Source: Gammaproteobacteria bacterium
GTDB lineage: Bacteria; Pseudomonadota; Gammaproteobacteria; Steroidobacterales; Steroidobacteraceae
Assembly: GCA_028293725.1 (NCBI GenBank)
Contig: JAQGOE010000074.1
Coordinates: 54,975-118,974, forward strand
Length of the DNA stretch: 64,000 nt
Direction of reading: 5' to 3'
Shown here: positions 1 to 8,674 of the stretch, piece by piece
How the letters are laid out: each line of letters begins with the position of its first letter
Position numbering within the stretch: the stretch's first letter is position 1
Program-made: the position numbers and the translations under genes
Notes under the pieces: generated by a model
The model's input: only the letters and a program-made list of their open reading frames with translations
The model's database searches: none
What the model was told of the DNA's origin: nothing

Positions 1-1
1 G

Positions 2-403
2 CACGGCTACGCCAAGCTCGCGCGGGGATCCGATTCCTTCGGGCATATACTCCACGCGTTGGGTGTGCCGATGCCCGAACTGTTGGCCTGGGCGACGATC
101 CTGGTCGAATTGCTCGGGGGCGCGGCGGTGTTGCTTGGCGCGTTCGTACCGCTGGCCAGCGTGCCCATGGCGGTTGTATTGCTGGTCGCTATTTTCACGG
201 TACACCTGCCCAATGGCTTCAGCTCGATCAAGCTCGAGGCCGTCACCGCCAGCGGCGCGCATTTCGGTCAGCCGGGCTACGAGACCGATCTGTTGTATCT
301 CGCCTGTCTGGCGGCGCTCGTCCTCGCAGGCCCCGGGCCGTTCTCGATTGACGCGATCATGACGAGACGAGCGCGGTCACGCGCTCCCGGGCGCGTCGTG
401 TGA
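2..403 (+). CDS. DoxX family membrane protein (5' partial)
   Basis: Only the C-terminal part (about 133 residues) lies in the window; the frame is open to the left edge. It opens with HGYAKLARG, the loop that normally follows the first membrane helix of DoxX proteins, and three further hydrophobic segments follow (around ELLAWATILVELLGG, ASVPMAVVLLVAIF and DLLYLACLAALVL). DoxX proteins are small four-helix inner-membrane proteins; some are linked to quinone or thiol redox chemistry, but this one cannot be assigned a substrate. About 25-30 residues are missing compared with the family's usual length. It lies 64 bp upstream of a LysR gene on the same strand. Confidence 0.8.
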   Translation, partial: HGYAKLARGSDSFGHILHALGVPMPELLAWATILVELLGGAAVLLGAFVPLASVPMAVVLLVAIFTVHLPNGFSSIKLEAVTASGAHFGQPGYETDLLYLACLAALVLAGPGPFSIDAIMTRRARSRAPGRVV

Positions 404-467
404 AGAAGCGCGCCTGACCGAATGAGGGTGTGTACGATGCTAGCCCTCATTCCCGCCGAGAATAGCC

Positions 468-1403
468 ATGAACCGATTTGCCTCGATGGAGGCGTTTGTC
501 CGCGTGATCGACACCGGTTCGTTTTCCGGAGCGGCTCGCCAACTCCGTGTCGGACAGCCGGCGATATCCAAGACCATAGCGCAGCTTGAAGAGCGGCTTG
601 GCGTGCGCTTACTGCTACGCTCAACACACGGGTTGACGCCTACCGAGGCGGGTCAAAGCTTTTACGAGCGCGCCAAGCGCTCCATCGAGGAGGCCGATGA
701 GGCCGACCAGGTGGCCCGAGGCGCTGGGGCGGCTTTGTCCGGACGCCTGCGAGTCTGCGCTGCTGTGACGTTCGCGCGGCTGCATGTCATTCCGCGGTTG
801 CCGATATTCCTGGCACAACATCCGGCTCTCGAGATCGATGTTGTTCTTGACGACAACAACATCGATCTCATCGAGGCGGGAATCGACGTCGCACTGCGAA
901 TGGGGACCCTGCAGGACTCGAGCCTCATGGCACGGAAAATCGCCGATGGGCGTCGCGTGGTGTTGGGTACACCCGCCTATTTCGAGAAGGCTGGCGAGCC
1001 AGCCGTGCCGGAAGATTTGCTCGCGCATCAGGCTGTTATCTACGAGCGGCGCGGCGGTGGCGCGGTCTGGACGTTTCGTCAGGGCACGACAGAAACCGCG
1101 GTGACTATCAAAGGCCGTGTTCGCGTCACGGCGGCGGAGGGAGTGCGTGAAGCGGTGTTCGCTGGCCTTGGGCTCGTGATCACCTCGGAATGGATGTTTG
1201 CTCCGGAGTTACAGAGCGGGATCGTTCGAGCGGTGCTGCGGGACTGGACTTTGCCGCCCATCGGATTGTGGACTGTATTTCCGACAGGTCGCCGTGCGAG
1301 TGCCAAAGCGCGCGCGTTCGCGGCGTTTATAGAGGGAGAGCTGGCCACCGGCAACTCTAGTGCAGGGATATCTTTCCCGAGCGTGCCTGGTGAACGACCT
1401 TGA
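468..1403 (+). CDS. LysR family transcriptional regulator
   Basis: This 311-residue protein has the standard LysR layout. A winged helix-turn-helix covers about residues 1-60 (SFSGAARQLRVGQPAISK, then QLEERLGVRLLLRST), followed by a linker helix and a periplasmic-binding-protein-like effector domain (about 90-300). The ATG at 468 follows a GAGAA sequence at suitable spacing. The last dozen residues run past the usual LysR end and overlap, convergently, the remnant hydrolase gene on the other strand. LysR proteins usually control a neighbour; the DoxX gene upstream and the catabolic operon downstream are the candidates. No effector can be named. Confidence 0.93.
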   Translation: MNRFASMEAFVRVIDTGSFSGAARQLRVGQPAISKTIAQLEERLGVRLLLRSTHGLTPTEAGQSFYERAKRSIEEADEADQVARGAGAALSGRLRVCAAVTFARLHVIPRLPIFLAQHPALEIDVVLDDNNIDLIEAGIDVALRMGTLQDSSLMARKIADGRRVVLGTPAYFEKAGEPAVPEDLLAHQAVIYERRGGGAVWTFRQGTTETAVTIKGRVRVTAAEGVREAVFAGLGLVITSEWMFAPELQSGIVRAVLRDWTLPPIGLWTVFPTGRRASAKARAFAAFIEGELATGNSSAGISFPSVPGERP

Positions 1404-1950
1404 GAATGGCGTCGATTACCAGTTGGGGCTCCTCGAGATGCGATGAGTCCACCAGAACCATTCCCACCACTTCCTGCGGGTACTGGGCGGCGAAAAGCCG
1501 GGCGTTGAATCCACCGATCGATTGGCCTACCAGTACGTAAGGGGGCTTTATCCGCGCCTTCCGTAGCAGCGTGCGCAGGTCCTCGACCATCTGCACACTG
1601 GCTCGCGGGGCCTTTGCCTGGTCACTCGAACCCGGACCGGCGCGATCGTGCATACAGATGCGGGTGGTCTTTTGAACCTCCATGAAGACTCGCGCCCAAC
1701 CCACAGCGCTGGGGAAAGAAAAACCCCGCTCGACGGAGATACCCTGGCCCTGCTCGACGACCACGGTCGGCGTGCCCTCACCTTCGCAGATGTATCGCAG
1801 TGCTCGACCACCCAGATCGAGGGTTTCAAAGCCATCGGACACGTTGGTACCTGTGCAAGTCGTCGCGGCGGCGCCAAGATGAGGGTTAGTGTGCACTCCA
1901 ACCAGGGCAATTACAAAGAGCGGGTGAAGGCTTCCGCCCTCACCCGCCGG
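1357..1950 (-). pseudogene. alpha/beta hydrolase remnant, truncated at both ends
   Basis: From a GTG at 1896 the frame gives 179 residues. It has a clear alpha/beta hydrolase core: VVVEQGQG oxyanion region, HDRAGPGSS, and the nucleophile elbow GQSIGG. It stops about 20 residues past VLVDSSH, so the cap, the acid residue and the catalytic His are absent. Upstream of the GTG the same frame stays open to a TGA near 1951 and encodes a signal-peptide-like stretch (LFVIALVGV) with no ATG, GTG or TTG. I infer that both ends decayed or were lost, and that the 3' end was replaced by convergent LysR sequence. A short functional protein from the GTG is possible but would lack catalytic residues. Confidence 0.6.
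1920..1947. repeat. Inverted repeat upstream of the hydrolase remnant
   Basis: GCGGGTGA (1920-1927) and TCACCCGC (1940-1947) form a perfect 8-bp dyad around a 12-nt loop. There is no T-run on either side, so it is not a convincing terminator. It lies 24 bp before the GTG of the hydrolase remnant and could be an old operator. The rest of 1951-2103 shows nothing I can assign. Confidence 0.4.
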
Positions 1951-2103
1951 TCACTTGAGTATCCTCGAGACCACGCCAGCCCCGACGGTCTTATTGTAAT
2001 CGTGATGCCCCGGTCGCGTTCCTCCGGCGTCCGATCTATCTGGTCCAATGCCAGGGACCGGCCACCGTGCAACTCCGCCATGACCAAGACGGGTGAGCGA
2101 CGG

Positions 2104-2595
2104 TCACTCGCCGGTGAAGTTGGGTGGGATCGAGGGCTTTTCCCCAGCCTTGCCCCATAAAACAATTTCGTTGCCCCATGGATCGCGGAAGGCGTGGTTG
2201 TAACCGTTGAATTCTTGCCAATAGTGATCGCGCCAGAGAATCTCCGCGCCCCGCTCCACGGCAGTGGATAGGATTCTATCGGCCGAGTCGTCGTCGCTGA
2301 TCAGTATCCACACTCGTGCACGGCGGCCCTCCCTCGCTAACGACCGCGGCTCCACGCCTGCCGGGTTGGGATGTGGGCGTGTATTCGCCGAGTTGAATAT
2401 GCCGAGATGGAGATTGCCGATCTCACTCTGAGTGCCGTCTTTCTTCAGAAAATTCTCGCCGGGCACCAAACGGTGGAACACCCCGTGCGGGCGCGGATCG
2501 TCCCGCCATCCAAACACCTCCGCGTAGAATTTCCCTGCGGCGGCGGGATCGTCCGCAGCGAGATCGACAAAGATGAGCGTGTTGGGATAGCTCAT
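2104..2595 (-). CDS. VOC family (glyoxalase/bleomycin-resistance-like) protein
   Basis: This 163-residue protein has the vicinal-oxygen-chelate fold pattern: TLIFVDLAADDPAAAGKFY at the N-terminus, EVFGW, an LHLGIFNS strand, and a closing FRDPWGNEIVLWG strand. The ATG at 2595 lies 6 bp after the stop of the dioxygenase gene, so it is the last gene of the reverse-strand operon starting at 5217. VOC proteins include ring-cleavage dioxygenases, glyoxalases and isomerases. In this operon it may act on a ring-opened product, but its reaction is not readable from the sequence. Confidence 0.85.
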   Translation of the reverse strand: MSYPNTLIFVDLAADDPAAAGKFYAEVFGWRDDPRPHGVFHRLVPGENFLKKDGTQSEIGNLHLGIFNSANTRPHPNPAGVEPRSLAREGRRARVWILISDDDSADRILSTAVERGAEILWRDHYWQEFNGYNHAFRDPWGNEIVLWGKAGEKPSIPPNFTGE

Positions 2596-2601
2596 GGCCT
2601 G

Positions 2602-3411
2602 TCATCCAAAACGGAAACCCGAGATGGTCGCCATCATGACATTGTCAGAAAATATGCGGCGACCGGGCGAGTCATCGCCGGCACCGGCGGCGGTCATCAG
2701 CGGCAACAGGTGCTCCTCGCGAGGATGCGCATTGCGTGCCGCCGGCGCGGTATCCCAGCGGCGCAGACGCTCCCAACGGGTTTCGCGATCCTTTTCGGCC
2801 AACGCGTCTGTCAGCCAATCGTCGAATATCATCGAGGGCGCAGTCGCCGCAGGCGTGCGGAAGGCGTGCATGTTGTGGTAGCTCATGCCGCTGCCAACAA
2901 TCAGAACACCTTCGTTGCGCAACTCCGCCAGCGCGCGGCCCGCGGCAAGGTGCTCCGCGGGATCGAGATTGGCGGTGAGCGATAGCGGTACGATCGGAAT
3001 GTCCGCCGCGGCAAAGGCCAGCAGGAAGGGTATGAAAATGCCATGGTCGAAGCCACGTGTTGAATCGGTACGCGCCGGCAGGCCCGCCTTCTTGAGTAAA
3101 GACACCAGGTGTTCGGCAAGAGCGGGCTCGCCGGGCGCCGGATACCGCAGCTTGTAGGTGTGTGCTGGAAAACCCGTGTAGTCATAGATCATATGCGGCG
3201 CAGCCGCCGATGATGCCGTGAAAACCCGCTCTTCCCAATGACCGGAGATGACGACGATGGCCTTGGGTTTCGCCGGGAGCGTCGCCGACAGGCCGCGTAG
3301 CCAGTTCGCGGTGGCGTCCCACGTGTCCGCCGGTCCTCCCATCAGGGTCCAATCCATGAAGAAACAGGGGCCGCCGCCATGCGGAATGAACAGAGTAGGC
3401 AATGCGCTCAT
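2602..3411 (-). CDS. DODA-type extradiol ring-opening dioxygenase (LigB superfamily)
   Basis: The protein is 269 residues long and begins LPTLFIPHGGGPCFF, the signature of YgiD/DODA-type class III extradiol dioxygenases, which are non-haem metal enzymes. VVISGHWEE and a later FDHGIFIP segment supply the expected histidines, and SGMSYHNM is also typical. The family cleaves catechol-like rings; plant and fungal DODA acts on L-DOPA. An ATG at 3411 shares one base with the stop of the preceding gene (TGATG), so translation is probably coupled. A longer frame starts at 3438, but its extra residues are not family-like. Confidence 0.88.
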   Translation of the reverse strand: MSALPTLFIPHGGGPCFFMDWTLMGGPADTWDATANWLRGLSATLPAKPKAIVVISGHWEERVFTASSAAAPHMIYDYTGFPAHTYKLRYPAPGEPALAEHLVSLLKKAGLPARTDSTRGFDHGIFIPFLLAFAAADIPIVPLSLTANLDPAEHLAAGRALAELRNEGVLIVGSGMSYHNMHAFRTPAATAPSMIFDDWLTDALAEKDRETRWERLRRWDTAPAARNAHPREEHLLPLMTAAGAGDDSPGRRIFSDNVMMATISGFRFG

Positions 3412-4070
3412 CAGACTCCACTGTTCCCGGGGGTCCACGCTTCCAGCACGGCCTCCGATTCTGTCAGCAGGGCACAGTTCAACGCCAAGGATTCGAGGGC
3501 GCCGTAATGCAAGCTCGGCGAGTACGCGGCGCAGGCGTCCGCGACAATAAAGACATTGAAGTTACGATGAAACGCATCGCGGACGGTGCAATCAACGCAA
3601 CACTCGGTCGTGAAACCGACGACCACCAAGGTGTCAATACCGCGCTCGCGTAGCTGTTCCTCCAACCGGGTTCCCACGAAGCTGGAGAAGAGAGTTTTCT
3701 GGATCTCGAGCTCGCCCGGCAGGGGCCGCACCTGGTAGTAGTCGGCACCGGGCGTTCCGTCGCGACAGAGCGCGACGGACTCGGGTGGCAAACCTTTGCG
3801 GGCCATCAACAGCTTCAAGGCATCGCTGTCGGTCTCGGGACGAGTCACCACTCTGACAAAACCCACCGTCGCGGCCGCTGCGCGCGCGGCGGCGATGATG
3901 GAATGGATGCGATCCAACGCGGGCGGGATTGTGGACATGTCGACTCCGGCGGACCCCATTGGCCCGTCCGGCGCAACAAAGTCGATCTGCACATCGATGA
4001 CCAGCAGCGCCGTGCGCGCTGGCACGATCATCGGGGCAAGCGCATCACCGGCAACGGTGGGCAGTGTCAA
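3411..4070 (-). CDS. Isochorismatase-family cysteine hydrolase (RutB-like)
   Basis: The 219-residue protein has the cysteine-hydrolase triad of the family: Asp in LLVIDVQIDF, Lys in EIQKTLFSSF and Cys in TTECCVDCT. Relatives include RutB (ureidoacrylate amidohydrolase), nicotinamidase and N-carbamoylsarcosine amidohydrolase. It follows a RutA-like monooxygenase with a 1-nt gap, which favours an amide- or carbamoyl-cleaving RutB-like role on the ring-opened product. The frame starts with TTG at 4070, preceded by GAGGCGG; an internal ATG at 4031 would remove 13 residues and keep the whole domain. Confidence 0.85.
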   Translation of the reverse strand: MTLPTVAGDALAPMIVPARTALLVIDVQIDFVAPDGPMGSAGVDMSTIPPALDRIHSIIAAARAAAATVGFVRVVTRPETDSDALKLLMARKGLPPESVALCRDGTPGADYYQVRPLPGELEIQKTLFSSFVGTRLEEQLRERGIDTLVVVGFTTECCVDCTVRDAFHRNFNVFIVADACAAYSPSLHYGALESLALNCALLTESEAVLEAWTPGNSGV

Positions 4071-4071
4071 T

Positions 4072-5217
4072 TCAGACCGCCTCGGCAGTGGCTATAGACG
4101 CACTGCGCAGTTTGCGGAGTTCCGGGAGAATGCGCTCCGCGAAAATCCGCAGGCCATCGAGATACTCCGGGAATATCAACATCACCCCGTCGAGCGCGCA
4201 TTGCTCCAACAACTCGCTGAGGCGCCGCGCGACCGTGGTGGCCGATCCGACGATTTTGGAGGCCATGAAGCTCGAGCGCGCGTTAGCAACGAAAGCGTTT
4301 TCCTTGCCGATCTCGGTATCGAGAAAGCCGTAGGCGCGCATCATCCCTTTCAAGGCGCCCTCGTCGAACCCGGCACGGTAGTGTGCCGCCATCGCGTCCG
4401 CGGCCGCGTCGGTTTCACCGATCACGAGGTTCATCATGGTGTAGGTCCGAATCGAACGTCCGGCGTCACGCGCCATGGCCTTCGCCTGCCGGCTGGTTTT
4501 CGCGAGCTCCACGTCATCCTTGCCACCGCAGAAAATGGCGTCCGCCTCGGCGACCGTGAATTGCATTCCGCGCCCCGAAGTGCCGGCGCAGATGAGAAAC
4601 GGGCGCGGCTTCGCCAACGGCTTCGGATCCGACTGGCAGTCGCGCATCTGGTAATAGCGACCCTCGAAGTTGACGGAGGGCTCGCTCCACAGACTCTTGA
4701 TGATGTGCAACCATTCGGTCGCCAGATCGTAGCGCTGGTCGTGGCTGACGTCATCGCGCCACGCGCCCATCTGGTCGAACTCGTCCTTGTAGGCGCCGGT
4801 GACGATATTCAGCCCCGCCCGGCCCCCGCTGACATGATCGAGGGTGGCGACCATTTTGGCGGTCACGGCGGGGTTCTGGAGCAACGTGTGAACGGTGGTC
4901 CATACCTTCACACGCCGGGTCTGCGCCGCTAGTGCCGACATCAGGATCTGGGAGTCGAGCGAGTAGCGCCAGTGCTCGGTGACGCCGCCGTAGCCGCGCC
5001 ATTTCGCCATGGACATGATGAAGTCGAGGCCGATCTCTTCCGCCAGCAGGGCCACTTTGCGGTTGTACTCATAAGACCCGTCCAAACGCGGGGCGTTCGA
5101 GGAGAGGATCCAGCCGCCGTTGGCCATCGGCAGAAAGACGCCGAGATCGATTCCTCCGCGGTCGGAGGGCAGACCGAAGGGGGGCAGTTGGCCCGCTTCC
5201 CGAGGTGTATCTGTCAT
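4072..5217 (-). CDS. RutA-like LLM-class flavin-dependent monooxygenase
   Basis: The 381-residue luciferase-like monooxygenase most resembles the RutA/DszA/EmoA group. Recognisable stretches are LGVFLPMANGGWI, a NIVTGAYKDEFDQMG segment corresponding to RutA's NLVTGWQKPEYEQMG, and LICAGTSGRGM. RutA uses FMNH2 and O2 to open the uracil ring between N3 and C4. The substrate here is unknown because no rutC-G genes are near and the rest of the operon differs. The ATG at 5217 follows GGGGA at 7 nt; the frame also extends to a TTG at 5247. It is the first gene of a four-gene operon. A flavin reductase would be needed, and none is seen in the operon. Confidence 0.85.
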   Translation of the reverse strand: MTDTPREAGQLPPFGLPSDRGGIDLGVFLPMANGGWILSSNAPRLDGSYEYNRKVALLAEEIGLDFIMSMAKWRGYGGVTEHWRYSLDSQILMSALAAQTRRVKVWTTVHTLLQNPAVTAKMVATLDHVSGGRAGLNIVTGAYKDEFDQMGAWRDDVSHDQRYDLATEWLHIIKSLWSEPSVNFEGRYYQMRDCQSDPKPLAKPRPFLICAGTSGRGMQFTVAEADAIFCGGKDDVELAKTSRQAKAMARDAGRSIRTYTMMNLVIGETDAAADAMAAHYRAGFDEGALKGMMRAYGFLDTEIGKENAFVANARSSFMASKIVGSATTVARRLSELLEQCALDGVMLIFPEYLDGLRIFAERILPELRKLRSASIATAEAV

Positions 5218-5426
5218 ATCGCGGTCCCCAAGGGCTCGAAGTTCCAAGTCTCACCCTACTGTAACGGCCTGCCTACCGGCTTGCGTCGCGGCGCCCAAAA
5301 ACTTGCCCGCTCTCCCCGCCCCCGTCGGACGCTGGCGTCCGAGGCAACTTGTTTGGCGCCCCCTGGCAAGACAAGCCAACGAGATCCGTTGAAGGTTAGA
5401 CTCCTTGGACCGCGGTGACACGAAAC

Positions 5427-6752
5427 ATGACCATGACGAAACCGGCTGCACCTGAAGCCCTCCCGGCGCTGACGTCGAGCATCGATGCCAGCGATGCGCA
5501 GGCGATCGAGGCGGCCATCGATAGCGACGAGCTGACCGCACTGGTACTCGAGCTTTGCAACATTCCGGCCCCGGTGGGCCGTGAGGAAAAGGCCGGGCAG
5601 TTCGTGTACGACTGGCTGCGGGAGGAAGGCTTCGCCCCGCGCAAGGTCGGCCTGGTGGAGAACCGGTTCAATGTCGTTGGCCGGTATGGCGGCCGGGGCG
5701 ACGGCCCCAACGTTCTGTTTACCGCGCACCTGGATACACAGAGTCCGATGTACGACGAGACGGATCGGTACGTGCTCACGCCGCAAACAGCCGCCGACCC
5801 GCAATGGTTGCAAGCGTGGCTGGAGGATGGCGCGTTCAAAGGATACGCCGTAACGAATGACCGCGGACCGCTCGCCTGCACCCTCATCGCGGCAAAGGCC
5901 TTGAAAAAAGCCGGTTATGACCTGAGCGGCACCCTGTATCTAACGGCATGTCCGGGCGAGATTGGACCGGAGCCGGCCGAGGAATGTCAGGGCGTGGGCT
6001 TTCTCGGTAAGGAAATCGGCGCTCTATATATGCTCACGCACGGCGGCGTCGCACCAGACTACGTCATTACCGCCGAAGGTACGGACTTCGGCGTCAACTG
6101 GGTGGGCTGTGGCTACGCCTATTACCGCATCACATTGACGGGCGAGCAGGTGTTTACACCGCTCCTCGAACACCCGGAAAGCGCAGTACATCCCAACCCG
6201 ATCGTTCGCATGGCGGGGGTCATCGAGGCATTACAACGCTGGGCGCGGGATTACGACAAGCGTTATCGCTACGAAAGTGCCGGCGGAACCGCTATTCCGC
6301 GCGTGCAGATCGGGGCGATCCGGGGTGGCAACGCCGGCAACATGGGCGGCGGCACGGAAGTCTGCTCGCTCTACGTAGAGGTGATCCTGACTCCGGGGCA
6401 GACCATCGCCGCGGTAGACCGGGACCTGAAAATAGCGCTGCGCGGTGCGGGTTTCGCTCGCAACCTGTCCGTGGAGCCCTATGTGGTGCGCCATGGATTC
6501 GAGGCCGATGCAACCAGTGTGGCTCCCATCCATCACGCGCTCGACCGCGCGCATCAACTCACGCGCGGAGGACCGATTGCCATCGCGGAGCCGGTCTACT
6601 CCAGCATGTGGCGTGACCACAATGTATTCAACATGAACCGCATTCCGGCCGCGGTCATGGGACCGGGCCGATGGCACCCGACGCCCGCGGAGTTCGCGAG
6701 TTGCGCGAAGCTCTACGCCCTCGCCGCCCTGGCATTATGCGGGAAGGCGTAG
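5427..6752 (+). CDS. M20-family metallohydrolase (peptidase/deacylase-like)
   Basis: The 441-residue protein has the two-zinc M20/M28 pattern: TAHLDTQ near residue 110, a second-ligand segment VTNDRGPLA, and CPGEIGPEPAEE with the catalytic and ligand acidic residues. A dimerisation-type domain sits in the middle (around PRVQIGAIRGG). Such enzymes hydrolyse amides in peptides, N-carbamoyl or N-acyl compounds. It is divergent from the RutA-like operon and next to two oxygenase genes, so an amide bond in the same pathway is a reasonable guess. ATG 5427 is chosen (GGTGA 8 nt before); an in-frame GTG at 5415 is the alternative. Confidence 0.82.
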   Translation: MTMTKPAAPEALPALTSSIDASDAQAIEAAIDSDELTALVLELCNIPAPVGREEKAGQFVYDWLREEGFAPRKVGLVENRFNVVGRYGGRGDGPNVLFTAHLDTQSPMYDETDRYVLTPQTAADPQWLQAWLEDGAFKGYAVTNDRGPLACTLIAAKALKKAGYDLSGTLYLTACPGEIGPEPAEECQGVGFLGKEIGALYMLTHGGVAPDYVITAEGTDFGVNWVGCGYAYYRITLTGEQVFTPLLEHPESAVHPNPIVRMAGVIEALQRWARDYDKRYRYESAGGTAIPRVQIGAIRGGNAGNMGGGTEVCSLYVEVILTPGQTIAAVDRDLKIALRGAGFARNLSVEPYVVRHGFEADATSVAPIHHALDRAHQLTRGGPIAIAEPVYSSMWRDHNVFNMNRIPAAVMGPGRWHPTPAEFASCAKLYALAALALCGKA

Positions 6753-6767
6753 CGCAACCGCGGCGCT

Positions 6768-7625
6768 TCAATACGGCTTGTCGCCCTTCGCCCATAACCG
6801 GTGCATTTCCCGGATGTATTTCGTATCGTCATACAGGGTGCCTGTATGAAGCGTGCACCGGTTGTCCCACACGAGCACGTCGCCCACCTGCCATTTGTGG
6901 CGGTAGATGAACTCTTCCTGGGTGCAGAAGGCGACGAGCTCGTCGATGAGGCCCATCGCCCGATCGTGTGGCATGCCGACGATGTCCTTTACGGTCCCGG
7001 TGCTGACCCAGAGCGCCTTGCGTCCATCAGCGGGATGCGTGCGTACCAGGGGATGAAACACGTCAGGGTTAGCGGCCCGCAACTCCGGACTGAGCGTCAT
7101 GCGGCCGTACTCGCGGGTCTCCATGAAATACTGGTAGCTGTGATGCAGAACGAGTCCATTCAGCTCACGTTTGCGGCCTTCCGGTAACGCGTCGTAAGCG
7201 GCGCAGAGATCGGCCAGCAGCGTATCCGACCCCTCCGGAGGCACCTCCACGGCATACAACATCGTGCACATCACCGGCTTTTCCTTATAGGAATAGTCTG
7301 TGTGCCAGCCAATGCCGTCGTTGTGCGCGCCGATGGCGCGGCCCGCCACGATCCGGTTCGACAGCACATACACGTTGGGATAGCCGGGCAGCGTGTACTG
7401 CTGCAAGGTGTGGCCTTCGGGCTCGCCAAAAGCGGCCACAAATGCCACCAATTGTGCAGGTGTCAGTTGTTGACCGCGCAAGACGATCGCGCCTGTTCTG
7501 TGGAACGTATCGACAACGGCCTTCACGGTCCCGGCATCCGCGGACGCGAGGTCGACACCCGAAATCTCAGCGCCGAAGCGCGGCTTGAGCTCGCCGGTAC
7601 GCAGCTCGATCGTGGTCTGGTTCAT
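6768..7625 (-). CDS. TauD/TfdA family Fe(II)/2-oxoglutarate dioxygenase
   Basis: This 285-residue protein has the facial-triad motif HTD in IGWHTDYSY, a distal His in RCTLHTGTLYD, and the 2-oxoglutarate-binding Arg in YIREMHRLW. The N-terminus GAEISGVDLASADA is typical of the TauD/TfdA family. These enzymes hydroxylate next to a sulfonate, ether, amine or carboxylate and release the product with CO2 and succinate. ATG 7625 is the start that fits the family; the open frame runs on to 8015 but codes for non-family sequence. It ends 15 bp from the M20 gene (convergent) and is divergent from a second TauD-type gene. Confidence 0.9.
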   Translation of the reverse strand: MNQTTIELRTGELKPRFGAEISGVDLASADAGTVKAVVDTFHRTGAIVLRGQQLTPAQLVAFVAAFGEPEGHTLQQYTLPGYPNVYVLSNRIVAGRAIGAHNDGIGWHTDYSYKEKPVMCTMLYAVEVPPEGSDTLLADLCAAYDALPEGRKRELNGLVLHHSYQYFMETREYGRMTLSPELRAANPDVFHPLVRTHPADGRKALWVSTGTVKDIVGMPHDRAMGLIDELVAFCTQEEFIYRHKWQVGDVLVWDNRCTLHTGTLYDDTKYIREMHRLWAKGDKPY

Positions 7626-7838
7626 GGGTGCAATAGTGTCGCTCAGGAGCGGCGGCGTCTTGGTCTTTGACGCCCAAAAAGTTGCCGGCAGGCCAGGCTG
7701 CGGCCTTCGGACGTGAGCGATCCGGGTGCAATACCGGAGTGGATGCGCCATTTTGTCGCGCAACGCCGGAACGCGCGGCCAACTTCCGTACGCGTGCGGG
7801 CAAGACGGCCTGGCACCGTGTTTGCAATCATCCGTCGA
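7626..7838. promoter_or_regulatory. Divergent control region between two TauD-type genes
   Basis: This 213-bp region must hold promoters for both dioxygenase genes. The 10-mer GGGTGCAATA occurs twice in direct orientation, at 7626-7635 and 7724-7733. The second copy is framed by CCGG on both sides. No confident -35/-10 pair was identified. Confidence 0.4.
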
Positions 7839-8654
7839 ATGAAGCGGTACGAACTCATCCAGGTAAAGCCCTGCACTCCTTGCATCGGCGCGGAGATCAG
7901 CGGCGTCGACCTGACACGCCCGCTCACCGAGGCCACGGTAGACGAGATCAAGAGTGCTCTCGCCGCTCACCAGGTGATCTTTTTCCGCGACCAGCGGTTG
8001 GACTTCGAGAGCCATAAGAGTTTCGGACGGCGCTTCGGGTCATTGATGATTCACTCCGGCGTCGCCGGCTTGCCGGAGCATCCCGAGGTCGTCGCCATCC
8101 ACGCCGACGCAACCTCGAAGTATGTCGCGGGCGAGAACTGGCACTCGGATCTCACGTGCAACGCGGAGCCGCCGATGGGCAGCATCCTCTATCTGCACAC
8201 CATCCCCGAGACGGGTGGCGACACCTTATTCGCAAGCATGTACGCCGCTTATGATGCTCTTTCCGAGCGGATGAAGGCTTACCTGCAGGGTCTGACAGCC
8301 GTTCATGACGGGGAGCACGTCTATCGGCCCATCGTCAACGACCCCACCAAGACATACCCCTGCTCGAATCATCCGATAGTGCGTACTCATCCGGTGACCG
8401 GCCGCAAGTCTCTGTACGTCAATCCCTCGTATGTTCTGAGCATCAACGACGTCCCCAAGACGGAAAGCGACGCCGTGCTCGCCTTCCTCTACCAGCACTG
8501 CATCAACCCCAGCTTCCACACGCGATTCCGGTGGCAGCCACACTCGGTAGCTTTCTGGGACAATCGCTGCACCCAACATCTCGCAGTATGGGACTACTAC
8601 CCGAAGGTGCGTTCGGGCTATCGGGTCACCATCAAGGGCGAAAAACCTGTTTGA
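7839..8654 (+). CDS. TauD/TfdA family dioxygenase, taurine-dioxygenase-like
   Basis: The 271-residue protein carries the HxD motif in NWHSDLTC, the distal His in RCTQHLAVWDY and the C-terminal Arg in SGYRVTIKG. The N-terminal IGAEISGVDLTRPLT and IFFRDQRL are close to taurine and 2,4-D dioxygenases. ATG 7839 matches the family N-terminus; the open frame starts further upstream at 7713. The next gene, an MFS transporter, starts 20 bp after its stop, so the oxygenase and its transporter are probably co-transcribed. The substrate is unknown. Confidence 0.9.
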   Translation: MKRYELIQVKPCTPCIGAEISGVDLTRPLTEATVDEIKSALAAHQVIFFRDQRLDFESHKSFGRRFGSLMIHSGVAGLPEHPEVVAIHADATSKYVAGENWHSDLTCNAEPPMGSILYLHTIPETGGDTLFASMYAAYDALSERMKAYLQGLTAVHDGEHVYRPIVNDPTKTYPCSNHPIVRTHPVTGRKSLYVNPSYVLSINDVPKTESDAVLAFLYQHCINPSFHTRFRWQPHSVAFWDNRCTQHLAVWDYYPKVRSGYRVTIKGEKPV

Positions 8655-8674
8655 AGACGGTCCGGAGGTAATCA

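Noticed and set aside
3796..4932. Long forward frame opposite the RutA/RutB-like genes
   Set aside because: Shadow frame; its translation is low in recognisable motifs while the reverse strand encodes clear enzymes.
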